64,000 nucleotides of DNA, taken from contig OX344757.2 of assembly GCA_947034885.2 (NCBI GenBank), forward strand, positions 9,300,001 through 9,364,000. Reading direction: 5' to 3'. This stretch comes from Thuidium tamariscinum. Its lineage: Eukaryota; Streptophyta; Bryopsida; Hypnales; Thuidiaceae. The position numbers and the translations under genes were made by a program. Under the pieces are notes generated by a model. It was not told the origin of the DNA. It saw only the letters and a program-made list of their open reading frames with translations, and did no database searches. Of the stretch, positions 48,320-59,923 are shown piece by piece (position 1 is the first letter of the stretch; every line of letters begins with the position of its first letter).

Positions 48320-49059
48320 AAGCCTTTGCACCATATAACAACTATGTGTCATTTAGAACTTTGAATTTAGAAGAGAACTTGAAGTTCCCTCCTATGGTTT
48401 GTTAGAAGATCATGTTTGTTAAACAAGGCAAAGGTGTTCAATTTTCTTTGGTACTTGCAAGAGAAAAACCATGTTTTAATCACAATGTGTTCATGTTGTT
48501 AATTTGAAATTTGTTGCATTTTGTAGTTGTGTGGTGAAGTACATGGATTGAACTTGCACTTTCTTTTTCACTTTCTCATACTTTCTCACAATATATGCCT
48601 CTAGTCTAATTCTCAAATTTGAAATTAACATAGCAACCAAAAGCTAAGGAAATTAGTATGGAACTTTGTAAGCATGAGTGTTGTATGAAAGACACATGAA
48701 TTGATGAGAACCAACTTTCAAGATGTATGTAAGGATCGTGGCTTTGTTTAGTATTTTAGACTCTTATTATGTGTGTGGCTTGGTGTTAGAGCAAGAGTAT
48801 TATAAAGAAATTATCAAGTTTTTTGTAGGGGCTAAATTTCTTGAAGATGAAGATTTTCATTGATCCATATAGCATTATGTATTGCTATTTGGTTGTACAA
48901 GTAGTCCTTGCAAATCTAACATATCAATGTTCAAGCTATGCCAAACCAAGTTGTTGCAACAACCAAGAAAACTTGCTCGTTGACATCAAGCTACAAAGTG
49001 CTTAGATCATACAAGAGTTTATAAATTTGAGACACGTAAGAACAATCCATACCTTTAAG
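48320..49059. other. AT-rich non-coding stretch
   Basis: No gene or bounded repeat could be supported here. Confidence 0.45.
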
Positions 49060-49245
49060 ATAGGTTGTTTGTTTTGTTTTGATTATTTTATTTGTTTACA
49101 TTGAAATCTCCTAGACCATGCATCCCCCATTTGTATTCTTGGTACTGGTAGAAAGCTCTCACCAATGGAGAGGCATGGGCTTTGTTTTACGGCTTTCTAT
49201 CTCAAGGTGTGAGCTTTTGAATTTCAAAGTTTTTATGAATTAAAT
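49060..49245 (+). repeat. Dispersed repeat C, copy 1
   Basis: Starts with a GTTTGTTTTG run, then ACATTGAAATCTCC, CATGCATCCCCC, TTGGTACTGGTAGAAAGCTC and GAATTTCAAAGTTTTTATG. Copies with the same word order occur at 55066, 58598 and, inverted, 62715. No coding capacity; nature of the repeat not determined. Confidence 0.65.
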
Positions 49246-49983
49246 TTTTTTTAAATTACTTACATCTTTATTTTGACTATGTCAACAACACAAGGCACAC
49301 TAGTACATATTCATGTAATATCCACAACAATTCCAAACTTGACTACCATAAAAAATGTATGATTTCCTACTTCTACAGAAGTTATATTGTATCCTCCAAT
49401 TTGAAGTTGAAGGAAATTGGCGAGTGAGAATCTGATACCAGAGGAAATGAACAGGGAGATTTTGGTAAGGAGGATGCAACCGATGTCCATTTGTCCATGG
49501 AAAAAAAGCGGCTCATTCTACAAATAGGAGGAAAATTACTGGGACGGCTCAAACAACTCCCCGAACGCTGTCCAACAAGCATCGACGATAGAGTCTATTT
49601 CACAATAATTGCGATTGACTGCAAAATAAGCATGTTCATTTTGTGTCCAACGCTTGTGACTCTTCCTGATCAAAGAGGACAAGGTTGGTCACTTCAAATT
49701 AAACACTGAATACAAGTCAAGGACAAGAATTTACACGACTGGCAAATTAATTAAGAGCCAAGATTATGTGTTACGATCTCCTAAGATGAAAAATAAACTA
49801 ACATGTAAAAATTGTAGAAAACTGCCGAGTCGGCTCCAATCAGCCTAGCCTGGAGGATTACCGAATGAATGAAAGGAACAAAAAAATACTGACACAATAT
49901 AACAAAAAAGATGTCCAATAATCGTATCAGAAGAACTATCAATGTCACTGTCGGGGAAGGGGGAAAAAGACAGCACGATTGCT

Positions 49984-51570
49984 TCAAGGAATGGGCGAGC
50001 TGTGGGTTCGTCGCAGCCGCTTCTTGGTCCGAAAGCTGGGCGGGGGCCTGGGCAGCAGCAACACGGCAGCGATGCCCCCAAACAGAGCCGCGCCTGCGCC
50101 CAGCAAGAACGCCGGCATGTTACCTCCATTGAAAAGCTCATCCCAAGGCCCGCTTCCCACCGAAACCACCACCTGGGGCATCACCACGGCGAGGTTGAGC
50201 ACGCCCACCGACAGCCCTTGGCCCCCTCCCACCTTCTCCGTGTAAGTGGCCGTCAGGGAATACGGAACCGAGTACGTCACTGCAAGGGGGGCTCCCAGTA
50301 CGGCAAAGATGGCAAGAGCAGAATAGACAACGTAAGTTGGAGGGCCGTCGTTCGGGGCGAAGTCGCGTGCTCGGGAAGCCGCACCCGTCACCAGCGCCGT
50401 TCCCACAAAACAAGCCGCCATAATCACGTTGGCAATGCCCCAGACGTAGCTGGACCCCAGCTTCCTGCACACGAACTCGATGGCGAGCGAAGACAGACCC
50501 AAGACAACCGAGTTGAGCAGCAGCCCGAGCGCGCCCATGTGCACCCCATCGTAGTACCACTTGCTTGTAATCCCTGAGGCGGAAGGGTTCCCACCATAGA
50601 CTTCCCGGCCCATCCAGTCGGTGTCGAAGAGGAGGAAAGGAAACCACGCCACCCATGTGAGTGCCGTGACGAACAGGATGAACCACATGGGCTTGGGGAG
50701 GTCCCTCAAAGCTCCAAAAAGCTCCCAGAACAGAGCTTCCGATTCCGCCTCCTCCTCGTCCTCCTCGTCTTCTTCGTTCTGGGAGCCGCTCACACTGCCG
50801 CCGGAGGTTTCTGATGCCAAGAGGGGAGTCGTGGGCTTCACAATGGCGTGGTGCTTCCTGACATACGGATCGTAGGGAATCTCGCTCGCCGCGGTCACGC
50901 TCAAGACAGTGGTGGCCAACAACATGATCACTCCCAACAGGAACGCCGACTTGAGGTTGGCACAGGCCTCGTCGCAGGCTACCGTGCGGGTGAAGGGGAA
51001 GATCTTGTACCACCCACCGTAGGCGCCGGTTGCGAATCCCAAAATGTTGCCGAGGGCCATGAACAGAGAGAAGAAAGCGTTGGCTCGCCGGTTGCGGGTC
51101 TGGTCTTTGCCTGTGAAATCCGCCAACAGAGCCCTGCAGGGGCCCTGGAGGGTGTTGTTGGCAAGGTCCAGCACCCAGAACCCCAAGATGAAGACAACGA
51201 TCGCCATGGGTCGGGAGTCCACAGTGTCCCCAAGAAGGAAGCCCACATCGGCCGAAAAGCCGATGATGAGAACAGCCACAACCACAAGCAGTGCCCCTGC
51301 AAGGATGAAAGGCCTCCTCCTCCCATACTTGCTTGTGCAGCTATCGCTGTAGTGGCCGATGATAGGTTGCACAATCATGCCGGAAATAGGTCCGCAGAGC
51401 CATATCAAACTGGCCCATGCGTGAGGAATGCCGAGCTCTTGAACATAAGGCGTGAGCAGCGAAAGCTGCAACGCCCAACCGAATTGAACTCCACTTGCAA
51501 CACTCGCTACCTGGATCAGCGCCCGAATCGGCACCCGGTTCTTCTTCTTCCCTCGACTCGATGAATCCAT
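49984..51570 (-). CDS. Sucrose transporter (SUT/SUC, GPH family, MFS fold), 528 aa
   Basis: The product is a proton-coupled sucrose importer of the plasma membrane or tonoplast. The frame is complete and unbroken, from MDSSSRGKKK to a TGA stop, at the usual family length with about 12 membrane segments. Family signatures are clear: GVQFGWALQLSLLTPYVQEL (about 27-46) with the conserved His in GIPHAW (His50), GHYSD and GRRRPF (72-88), DLANNTLQGPCRALLADFTG (135-154), an acidic cytoplasmic loop (264-278), DTDWMGREVYGG with the charged Asp/Arg/Glu residues (316-327), and VTYSVPYSLTATYTE (431-445). Unlike the multi-exon genes of flowering plants it has no intron. It is strongly GC-rich inside an AT-rich region; both may reflect an early-diverging plant or a retrocopy. 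The intact frame argues it is functional. No neighbour suggests a shared role. Confidence 0.97.
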   Translation of the reverse strand: MDSSSRGKKKNRVPIRALIQVASVASGVQFGWALQLSLLTPYVQELGIPHAWASLIWLCGPISGMIVQPIIGHYSDSCTSKYGRRRPFILAGALLVVVAVLIIGFSADVGFLLGDTVDSRPMAIVVFILGFWVLDLANNTLQGPCRALLADFTGKDQTRNRRANAFFSLFMALGNILGFATGAYGGWYKIFPFTRTVACDEACANLKSAFLLGVIMLLATTVLSVTAASEIPYDPYVRKHHAIVKPTTPLLASETSGGSVSGSQNEEDEEDEEEAESEALFWELFGALRDLPKPMWFILFVTALTWVAWFPFLLFDTDWMGREVYGGNPSASGITSKWYYDGVHMGALGLLLNSVVLGLSSLAIEFVCRKLGSSYVWGIANVIMAACFVGTALVTGAASRARDFAPNDGPPTYVVYSALAIFAVLGAPLAVTYSVPYSLTATYTEKVGGGQGLSVGVLNLAVVMPQVVVSVGSGPWDELFNGGNMPAFLLGAGAALFGGIAAVLLLPRPPPSFRTKKRLRRTHSSPIP

Positions 51571-53500
51571 CTTTTAAAGCTCGTCAAATGGAAATGCTCA
51601 GTTCACCTGCACAACACCAGCATTATCACTTCGAGTGGATCATTTACGACTACAGATTGAATACATGTTATAATTCTCACGAATGCAATAAGCACTCAGG
51701 CCGCATCCATCAGGGAATTGGATGGAGCTGAAAGCAAGTAGCGGGTGGGCACGCGAGCAAGCGCTTCAACACACTGACATGCCCCGGACAAGAGACTCTC
51801 CGGAGGTGTTGCAAGGGTCTCCGCAAGCCCTAAATTTGCCTCTTTTGTCGCTGTTCAAAGAGACGCATCTGACGGATCTCTTCATTCGTTCTGCTCCTCT
51901 TGAGGTTCTCGGTTTCCAAGACTGATTTCTCAGTTTCACGACTTAAGAATATGGCTACTAGCAATTTTCTACTCATCATTGCACATTCATCAGAGTAAAT
52001 ACATGGAGAAACGTTGCCCTAATCCATGTACCCGGCGTAAGACTGAAAAATTGGCTTCGATCAATTTAATGATGAACCCGATCGGACTAACCAAAAAACA
52101 ATGTCGCGACTAAAAATACACAAAACCTTTCCTACATCAATCCATCATCATCAATTTCTAATCAAGAAACCAAATCAAGAAACCAAACCTTCAATCCACA
52201 CTTGACTTCAATTCCTGCAGTAATTCACTACTGCAGGCTTTGCCAAAACATGCCCTAAGAAGCGCATCGAGAACGGATCAACAATCCACCATCGACACCA
52301 GAAAATAACACGTCGAAGCGCACCCCTCACAGAGAACCCTAAGACCGCAAGCAGCAAGCGCATCGCAACAGAGAAAACTCAACCATCAAGAAAAAATCAC
52401 GAGTCACGGAGCTTTCTCCCTGGAACATGTTCCGTAGCGAACCTCGCATATTCAAAAAAGGGGAGAAACCAAAGAATGAGTTCCAAAGAGACAGAGCACG
52501 CTACTGAGTTCGCAAATCTCTTCGCATCAAAAACACAAGAAGCACGTCCAAAAGCAAACCTCCAATTGACCGATTCTTCAACTCCAAAGGAAAACGAAGT
52601 GCTTTCTCACTTTTCAGCTCATCAGAAGAAACCCTCGTGTGCATGCGGACACGAATGCGCGGAGGTTCCTGTAGAAAGATCGGCTTCTTCCCAAGCTTGC
52701 GTCCGTCCTCGGCCGGCGATGGAGTGTTTGATAGCAGCGGAGAGAACAACGAAACCAGGCGCAGAGCAGCCACAGAGACAAAAGAGCCGGGTTCGGAGGG
52801 ATGGATGAAGTTCGGTGGTTCGGACAGGCGGGAGGATGAATGGTCGGAGCCAGGCAAGGATACCCGTGGATGGACAGGGAGTCAGGGATGTCACGTTCTC
52901 ATCCGTGGTTTGAATCTTCATCCCTTTCGTCCCATGCAAGGAAGCCGGCTTGGGAGCCGCCAAAAGGGAGCGCGATGTTGAGGACACGGAAAATCGGGCT
53001 TGCCAGTCACGGGCGTGCGTCAGCACGTGCTCTCATTGGCTGCAACTTCCTTGGGCCAGAAATTGAATGATGGACAACAAGCAAACATGTTTCTTGGCGA
53101 CTGAGCTTTCGTCGGCTGAGGTTTTCCCAAACTTTGATATTTTTAGTGCTTCTGCTCCGATATTTGTAGGGGAAAATCCATACCTTAACCCTGGAAGAAC
53201 GCGGGGGGTCTATGTGAAATTCATGATTTCTAAAACTGTGGGGGGCGGCGTTACAGGGTTAACCCTTGAAGGACGGACTGGTGGTTGTGGAAATCATGTA
53301 TTTTGATACCGTGTGACATTTCTATTTTGAAAAGGGCAAAAATACTCATTGGAAGTCAAAGTCCTGGAGAAGATCTTCTCTTTCCACCCCTAACACCAAG
53401 TATAAAAAGTTGCACTTTTGTCCTACATGGAAAGATTCTTTCTCATTCAAACGACACCAAACGTCAATGTCCAAGCTCTTTTCTAGATTCTAGGAATTTT
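51571..53500. other. Upstream region of the sucrose transporter with a GC-richer patch
   Basis: This lies 5' of the minus-strand transporter gene and should contain its promoter and leader. Positions 52440-53060 are GC-richer and open on both strands for 80-130 codons, without any recognisable domain. It could be a 5' untranslated exon, a CpG-rich promoter area or part of another gene. No TATA box or other specific site is claimed. Confidence 0.4.
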
Positions 53501-53501
53501 C

Positions 53502-54499
53502 TTAACCCTTCATTGCCTAAGGTCTGAATGTGTTTAAAACCATCCTTGCTTTTGAAGCCTTATAAGGCTAAATGCCATTAAGGTATAAAAATCTCAACGA
53601 AATGATCTTGTAGTGTACATGTTGTAGAGGACATGGATCAAATTTGGAATCATTTGACTTTATAGATTGCAAGATTATAATGTTCTTGGTGTTGAAAAAA
53701 GATGCTGAAATTTTCCTAAAAACACATAGGAGGCAGAATTAGTAAGATTTCTAAATCTACACAAATGGAAAAAAATTTAACCCAAAAAATTCTTCAAAAA
53801 CAATATACTAACAAATTGGTAAATTAAAAGGTCATTCAATTGACTCATTGTGTTTGAAAAATGGCTTTGAAATGTCCAAAAAATAGCAAAAAAATGTTGC
53901 AAAAAACAAATCTATAACTAAACCTCCTTTTCCTAAAATGATTCTTAATCACTCATAAATTCTAGGATTGATATGAATTTTAACCATACAAACTAAACTA
54001 GTGTACACAACTTTTGTAAATTTTTTATTGAAATGGACACTATATGAAGAAGAATGAAGCCATTGAAGTTCACTCTAATCCAAAAATGTCTACATTGTGA
54101 ACATTGAATTGTTCCAAACATTCAAAACAAGTTGAATTGATATGAAAATTTTACCACAATAACTAGACTTCAAGGATAACATTACCGAAATAATTTTTTC
54201 TAACAACCAACTTTGTACAAAAGGATATAGACCTCCGAAGTTGTAGCCATCAAAATGCAATTTGATGAACTCAAATTGAACCTATGAACTTCAAATGTCT
54301 TTCAAAAAGTTTGTAGATCATGGATTGATTTGAAAATTTTACCATTCAAACTAAACTAGTATGTACATTCAACTTTTCCAACAAGTGTTATTGAATTTGG
54401 ACATTGGAGACAAAAGTTACAACACTTTGAATTGGACTACCAAACTATGTGAGGACACTTTTTGCCCCCTTAGGCAATGTTTGAAGATTTAAATTGAAT
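53502..54499. mobile_element. TTAA-type element, copy B3
   Basis: The left end is TTAACCCTTCATTGCCTAAGG. The right end contains the inverted CCTTAGGCAATG, after which the terminal bases have diverged. The interior is collinear with copy B4 (31757-32637) across nearly its whole length, both having ACATTGGA- and CAACTTTT-type segments near the right end. No coding capacity. Confidence 0.65.
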
Positions 54500-55065
54500 A
54501 AAACTTCAACATTCTATCAATTTTTATCAATTTCTCTCTCTCTCTCTCTCTCTAATAGACATATTAGAAAACACATTTGACAAATAATATCATCTATAGA
54601 TAATTGGACAATTATTATGTTTGATCATGAGGGTGTTAAGACTACAAAATTGATTTGAAGTCTTTCAATCTTCTTTTTACATATCAAATCCAAAAAAGTT
54701 GGTCACCAAAAATTTTTAGGTCAAAGGGCATACCATGCATAATTCTAATCAATTTAAGGCTTTGAAAATCTATTTTTAAATTATTTAACCTCAATTTCTA
54801 ATGTGATTTTTTCTCCAAATCTAATGTATTTGAGGCTCATTTCCAAGAAGCCTCAACAATAGAAAATCAAGATTTGCAATAAACACCCTTACACAAAACC
54901 TTGAAATGAAAAATCACAATCATTTATTTTCAAAATTAATGCTAAACTTAGACTTAAAAAAATTTCAAAATATTAACTATTAAAATTATCAACTTGGTAA
55001 AGTTTTATTTACCTCCAAAGTTTTGCCAACATCAAACTTTGGTACAGTGAGCATTTAGAGATGAA
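54500..55065. other. Non-coding stretch with a (TC)n microsatellite
   Basis: A run of about eleven TC dinucleotides lies at 54532-54553. Otherwise nothing gene-like is visible. Confidence 0.5.
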
Positions 55066-55153
55066 TTAGTTAGTTTGTTTTGTTTGTTACATTGAAATAA
55101 TCTAGACCATGCATCTTTTGGATGCATTTTGGATATTGTTGGAAAGTACTTTG
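55066..55153 (+). repeat. Dispersed repeat C, copy 2, cut short by a transposon
   Basis: Follows the same order as copy 1 (TTGTTTTGTTTGTTACATTG, CTAGACCATGCATC, TTGGAAAG) and stops abruptly at 55153, where the GGGTGATT element A4 begins. The remainder of the repeat is not found directly after A4. Confidence 0.6.
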
Positions 55154-55354
55154 GGGTGATTGCAAGAAACACTTGTCCTTTTTTTTGTCCCCTTGACCTT
55201 CAATATGTAGTTTTTTGCTCATAACTTTTGCATCTTTTATTCTATGGGCTTGAAATTTGGAATGAAGGTGTACACAAAAGTTTTAGATTTTGAGTAATTT
55301 TAAAAACTTTTTAAAAATTATTTTACTATTTTTAAGTTTCTCCCGATTGGGTGT

Positions 55355-57769
55355 TGTGATGTAGATTTTGCCTACTTGACAAAAATCCCAAGACAACTAA
55401 CTAGGGGGTTATTTCCATGGAAAGGTCTATAAGTCTATCGTTTGTATGACTAAGGTCACTGTAATCGTATTTTGAATACTTATTTATGTCGTTTTTGGTT
55501 TCGTTTTAAATAAAATAAACCCAAGGAAAAATATCTAATGTCAATTGGTCACAGTCCAGAAACCCAATGCTATAGTAGACCAAATGTATGGCGTCACAGT
55601 CCTACCTAGTGTGTGGTTCATGTCAATTTTCTTTGTCAAATTGTCAGGGATAGTCAAATTGTCTTATGCATGTTCTAGCCACTTAATGCAATATATATTT
55701 TTATATAATTATATTTATAATTTGATTCCTCTTTTCTTTCTCTCACATTGCAATCACTCTTAATTTGCAATAATTTAATTTTAAATAAAATAAATTTAAA
55801 TTCTTTCCTTTTATTTTATTTCTTTATCTTTTAACAAGTTGATCCTCTTTCGCAAGTCAAATAGTCTCAGCCGTTCCACTTGAATTATGTCAAATAGTCT
55901 TCTATCTAACTACTTCATCTAATTTACCTAAATTCACTATTTAATCTAATCGACTTAATTCCAACAACCACAAGCAATTCCTACCTACCAAATTTGTTGG
56001 TGGTTGGGAAAACAATTGCTATGCAAATTTTAATTCTAATCCACTTGATTTTATGTATCAGTCAATTAGATGCAATTTCATATTCTTATCCTAAAATCAA
56101 TCAAAAGGATTACAATCTACTTAAATTAATTCATTCACTCATTGTATTCAATCTATTGGACTTAGCAAATTTTAATAAAATTATCCCAGCTTCATATCCA
56201 ATTGACCAAATAATTTTATTAGTCTACAGTCAATTATCTCATTCCAATTTAATTACATGGTCGATTTGATCCTAAGGTAATCAAAGACATAGTAAATGAT
56301 AATTGAAAAACTGTGATTCAATTTATCAATTTAATATGTAGCAATTCAAGAATTATTTTCATACTGTTTTTGAATCAATTAGACTTTATAATAATTTCTC
56401 AAACTAGGATTCTTCACAGTTAATTTGACAATAACTTCAATACTGGTCTACCAATGGACAATGCTATGTGATACCATCAACATGGATGTAATCAAATTGA
56501 CATACATTAATCGATTAGACTTAACTTAGTATTCTAATTACCACCAGTGATGAATCAGACTACACAGACAAATAGACTACAACACCAAGATTGGTTGGCA
56601 ATTAGACAATTTCTATATCACATACAACCTCATGATGCTCCTCTCAACCACATACTCTCAGACCATTAGACTACATAGTTTTCACAATACATCAGTTATG
56701 TAGAAGCTTGGTTTAGTCAACTAGACATAGATCCAATTACAAGTGCAGTCAATTAGACATAACTAAAATTTTATTCATACTGCAAATTAGCAATTGAATA
56801 AAATTAATTATTCAGTAATCTCTCACAAACACACCACCTGTGTGCTAATACAAATTGACTCTATACATTGTAAGACACCACCTGTGTACTTACACTTTGC
56901 CAATTTGATTCTAATCTCACAATTCACTCACCATCTGTGACACTGTGAATTGATCAACTTAAATTCTTTCAATTGAACACCATTTGTGTTATCTAACTTC
57001 TACACTCAAATTGCCATCTGCAAATGAATCAAAGCTAATTTAGTCAACTTGCACCACCTGTGCATTTAAGTCTCATCATAAATCTACAAATATCGCTTAA
57101 AAAATCAAAGACGACTTGCCACTTGCAAGCGTTCACGACTAGTTGCTCACCAACTGTGTACAACTAGACACTCAATAATTCTACTCGCCAACTGCAATTT
57201 GTCAAACTCACCACCTGTGAGGACTTTTACACACAAATAATCGTCTAATTGCCGCTTACAACTTGCCAACTGCAAGCCACGACAATTAGATATGCACCAC
57301 CTGTGCACTCTAATTCAGTTGATTCGCACAACTGCTTGCCACCTGCAAGCATGCTAAATCAACCTACAAACTATACTACTCACCAATTGTGAATACAAAA
57401 TTCAACTCAAAATATTATATATATTAATATTGAGAAATTGTATCGACAAGTTGATGTAAACTTGAGAGCTCTCGTCGACTATTGCATGCGTGAAGGAAAA
57501 GAGAGAGAGTCAAGTGAAAGACAACTAGCCTATAAGTCAAGTGGGAGGACTAGGAAGTCACGTCTATTCATCTAAACTCTTCCTATCTATTTGTCCAAGT
57601 TCATATCTTTAGATTTACACTACTTGACATCTAATCTGCAAATTATCCTTTTATCCTCCAAGTTATCCTCCAAATTATCATGTGAGAATGGGAACATAGT
57701 CAAATTGCTAACCCTATTTACACTGGAAAAAGCAAATAGACCAAAATTTGAAAGATCTAGTAGACTACA
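55355..57769. mobile_element. LTR-like insertion (TG...CA ends, 5-bp duplication)
   Basis: The insert begins TGTGATGTAG and ends GACTACA, and GGTGT stands on both sides (55350-55354 and 57770-57774). TG...CA ends with a 5-bp target duplication are the hallmarks of LTR retrotransposon integration. At 2.4 kb with no gag or pol frame and no internal direct LTR pair seen, it fits a solo LTR or a non-autonomous retroelement. Its right half holds the CACCTGTG-rich repeat at 56825-57400. Confidence 0.65.
56825..57400 (+). repeat. Irregular repeat of CACCACCTGTG and TGCCACTTGCAAG-like words
   Basis: CACCACCTGTG or a close variant (CACCATCTGTG, CACCAACTGTG, CACCAATTGTG) occurs about ten times, interspersed with GCCA(A/C)CTGCAA-type words, mostly 30-60 bases apart. 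The words contain CANNTG cores. The spacing is too uneven for a simple tandem array. Confidence 0.75.
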
Positions 57770-58089
57770 GGTGTCTACCTTGGACATTCTGGAGGTTTTT
57801 AGTCCTGTTTTTTACTCAAAAATCTGAATTTGAAGCTACAAATTGGCCAAGTTGGATGTCTACTAGCATTTCAAGAATTGACAATGAGTTTTTATGAAAA
57901 TAGTAACATGTCTATTATGCACATGGGATCAAAGTGACCTTCCTTTGCACAAAGGCTATGAAGCAACTACAACCAAGTCCTATGTGATTCTAAGTCCTAT
58001 GGGTCTAAGCAACAATTTGTTGTGCCTTTTAAGCAATGGACCTTTTCAACCTGCTTTGAGTTTACTTCAACCTACTCTACCTTAGGTCT

Positions 58090-58565
58090 TATTCTATTTT
58101 GATTTTCTTCTATTCTAAGCTCACTTTTTCCTTCAACTTTATCTCTCTTTTACTTTGATTTGAATTTTTATTCTAATTCTATCCCTAATCTAAATATTCT
58201 TCACTAAGACTACTTGTAATTTCATTTTGAATTCCACTTTGGATTGCCAATCCTAATTTTATTCCCTAGCTTAACCTAATCTTCTGCTCTACTTCTAATC
58301 TTCTATTTTGACCTTTACCTCCAATTTGACTTATTCTAATTTCCTACTTTAATACTAATTCTAACTTAACTTTTAATCCTAATTTGACTTGCTAATTCTA
58401 ATCTAATTTGCTACTTAGTCCTAATTCTAATTTAATTTGCTAATCCTAATTTGATTTTCTAATTTATCCTAATCTTCTACTTTGATTCTAATTCTACTTT
58501 GACTTCTAATCCTAATTTGAATCACTAATTCTAATTTGAGCCCCTAGCTTAGTCTAATTTTTCTA
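58090..58565 (+). repeat. Degenerate pyrimidine-rich repeat of CTAATTCTAATTTGA-like words
   Basis: Words such as CTAATTCTAATTTGA, TAATCCTAATTTGA and CTACTTTGATTCTAATTCT follow one another for nearly 500 bases. It codes for nothing visible and gives no stable unit length. Confidence 0.6.
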
Positions 58566-58597
58566 CCGTCACTCTCTATCTATACCTTAAGCAAGGT

Positions 58598-58760
58598 AGT
58601 TTGTTTGTTTGTCACGTTGAGATCTCCCGAACTGTGAATTCCCCAGCTACATGCTTGGTACCGTTGGAAAGCTCTCGGCAAGGAGGGGTGCACGGGTTTG
58701 GTTTCGTGGCATTCTAACTTATAGTGAAAAATTTATTGAATTTCAAAGTTTTAATGCATT
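58598..58760 (+). repeat. Dispersed repeat C, copy 3
   Basis: The best preserved copy: GTTTGTTTGTC, GTTGAGATCTCCCGAAC, CATGCTTGGTACCGTTGG, AAAGCTCTCGGCAAGGAGG, then GAATTTCAAAGTTTTAATG. Higher GC than its surroundings. Confidence 0.7.
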
Positions 58761-59257
58761 CTAAAATTAGAAAATGACTTTTACTTTAGTTCTTATTGTA
58801 GCATCGGCATAGGGCTCACTAGTTTGAAATTTTGCTATTTCTATTGCTACTTCTAAGCTATTCGGCCTTCTATGCACTTCTATCTTACTTTTGTCCCCTA
58901 CTTTACAAGCTTGTAGCAGAGGAAAATGAGCAACTAATTGTTCAACACGTGGTGAAGATGGATTTTGTTCAATGAGAGCTTTCCGAATCAAAATTACCAC
59001 TACAACATATAGAAAACAAGTTCAATCGCTTGATAAAAATGCCAATAGGATATTTTGAACCCTCGAGTTGGCACTTGGAACCCTAGAATCATTTATTTGC
59101 AAAATTTTGATAGTTTTTAGATTAATTTTATGAAAAAAAAATATAAATATAGGAAGGTTGAGGAGAATCTTGGTAGAGGTCCCTACCAATGTATTAGGGA
59201 GTCTTCCTAGAAATATGGAATGCATAAAATACTTTTTTTTCCAATTCTAAGTCCTAG
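58761..59257. other. Non-coding stretch
   Basis: A 77-codon minus-strand frame (59000-58767) contains LEVAIEIAKFQ, faintly like retroelement gag sequence, but it is too short and isolated to call. Confidence 0.3.
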
Positions 59258-59923
59258 TTAAACCCTCAAGGCCCAACAACTTTTTGACAATGAAGTTTTT
59301 TAATGAATTGTGCCACTTTGATAATTTTTTGGGCAAAGATGTTCTTGAAATTTTTAATTTCAATTGTACAAAAGTAAAAACTATTTCATTTAGTATACAT
59401 TGAATTAATTGTAGAAAGTTTTGACCATTGGATTTTTAGATTATAACAATTATAGATGATCAACTTCATAGGAAAAAAATGTTGATTTTAGAGAAAAAAA
59501 TTTATAAGAAGATAAATAATGCTTCCCCACCCCCTTCAAAAATGGCTTGGAATCTAAAGCAAATATAGAATTTTTTTATTTGAAAATTTGAAAAATAAAA
59601 AACTCCTTCAAAACTTGTAGTTTTAAAAAAAAATGGAGTAGAAAACCAAAATTGACCAAATTGGACCTTAAATTTAAAAGAATAAAATTAGATGTGTGTG
59701 AATTTTTTTAATTTATCAATTTTTATTACTACCATTTTTTTTGGAATATATTCAAAATAAATTGGAATAATTCTAATTATTTTGTATTCTTAATCACATT
59801 AGATTGAACCTTTTATTTTTAAAATATAAAACATATAAAAATATAAAAATTCTTCAATTTTTTGTTTTTGTAAAGAATAAAGACTAAAAATCTCAAAGAA
59901 TTTTTTCATCTCTACTACTCCTT

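Larger units (their letters stand above)
55154..57965. mobile_element. GGGTGATT-ended element, copy A4, split by an LTR-like insertion
   Basis: The left end GGGTGATTGCAAGAAACACT is exact. The left part (55154-55354) matches element A1 through GTCCCCTTGACC and the segment before GATTGG. The match resumes at 57770 (GTCTACCTTGG onward) and runs to about 57965 (CCTTCCTTTGCACAAAGGCT), where it stops without a right terminus. The gap in the match is the insertion at 55355-57769. The copy is therefore both interrupted and 3' truncated. Confidence 0.7.

Noticed and set aside
52476..53026. Overlapping frames of 76-134 codons on both strands upstream of the sucrose transporter.
   Set aside because: No domain or codon preference separates the strands; most likely GC-rich leader or promoter sequence.
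58767..59000. Minus-strand 77-codon frame with faint resemblance to retroelement gag.
   Set aside because: Resemblance is limited to about ten residues; no zinc knuckle, protease or polymerase sequence nearby.
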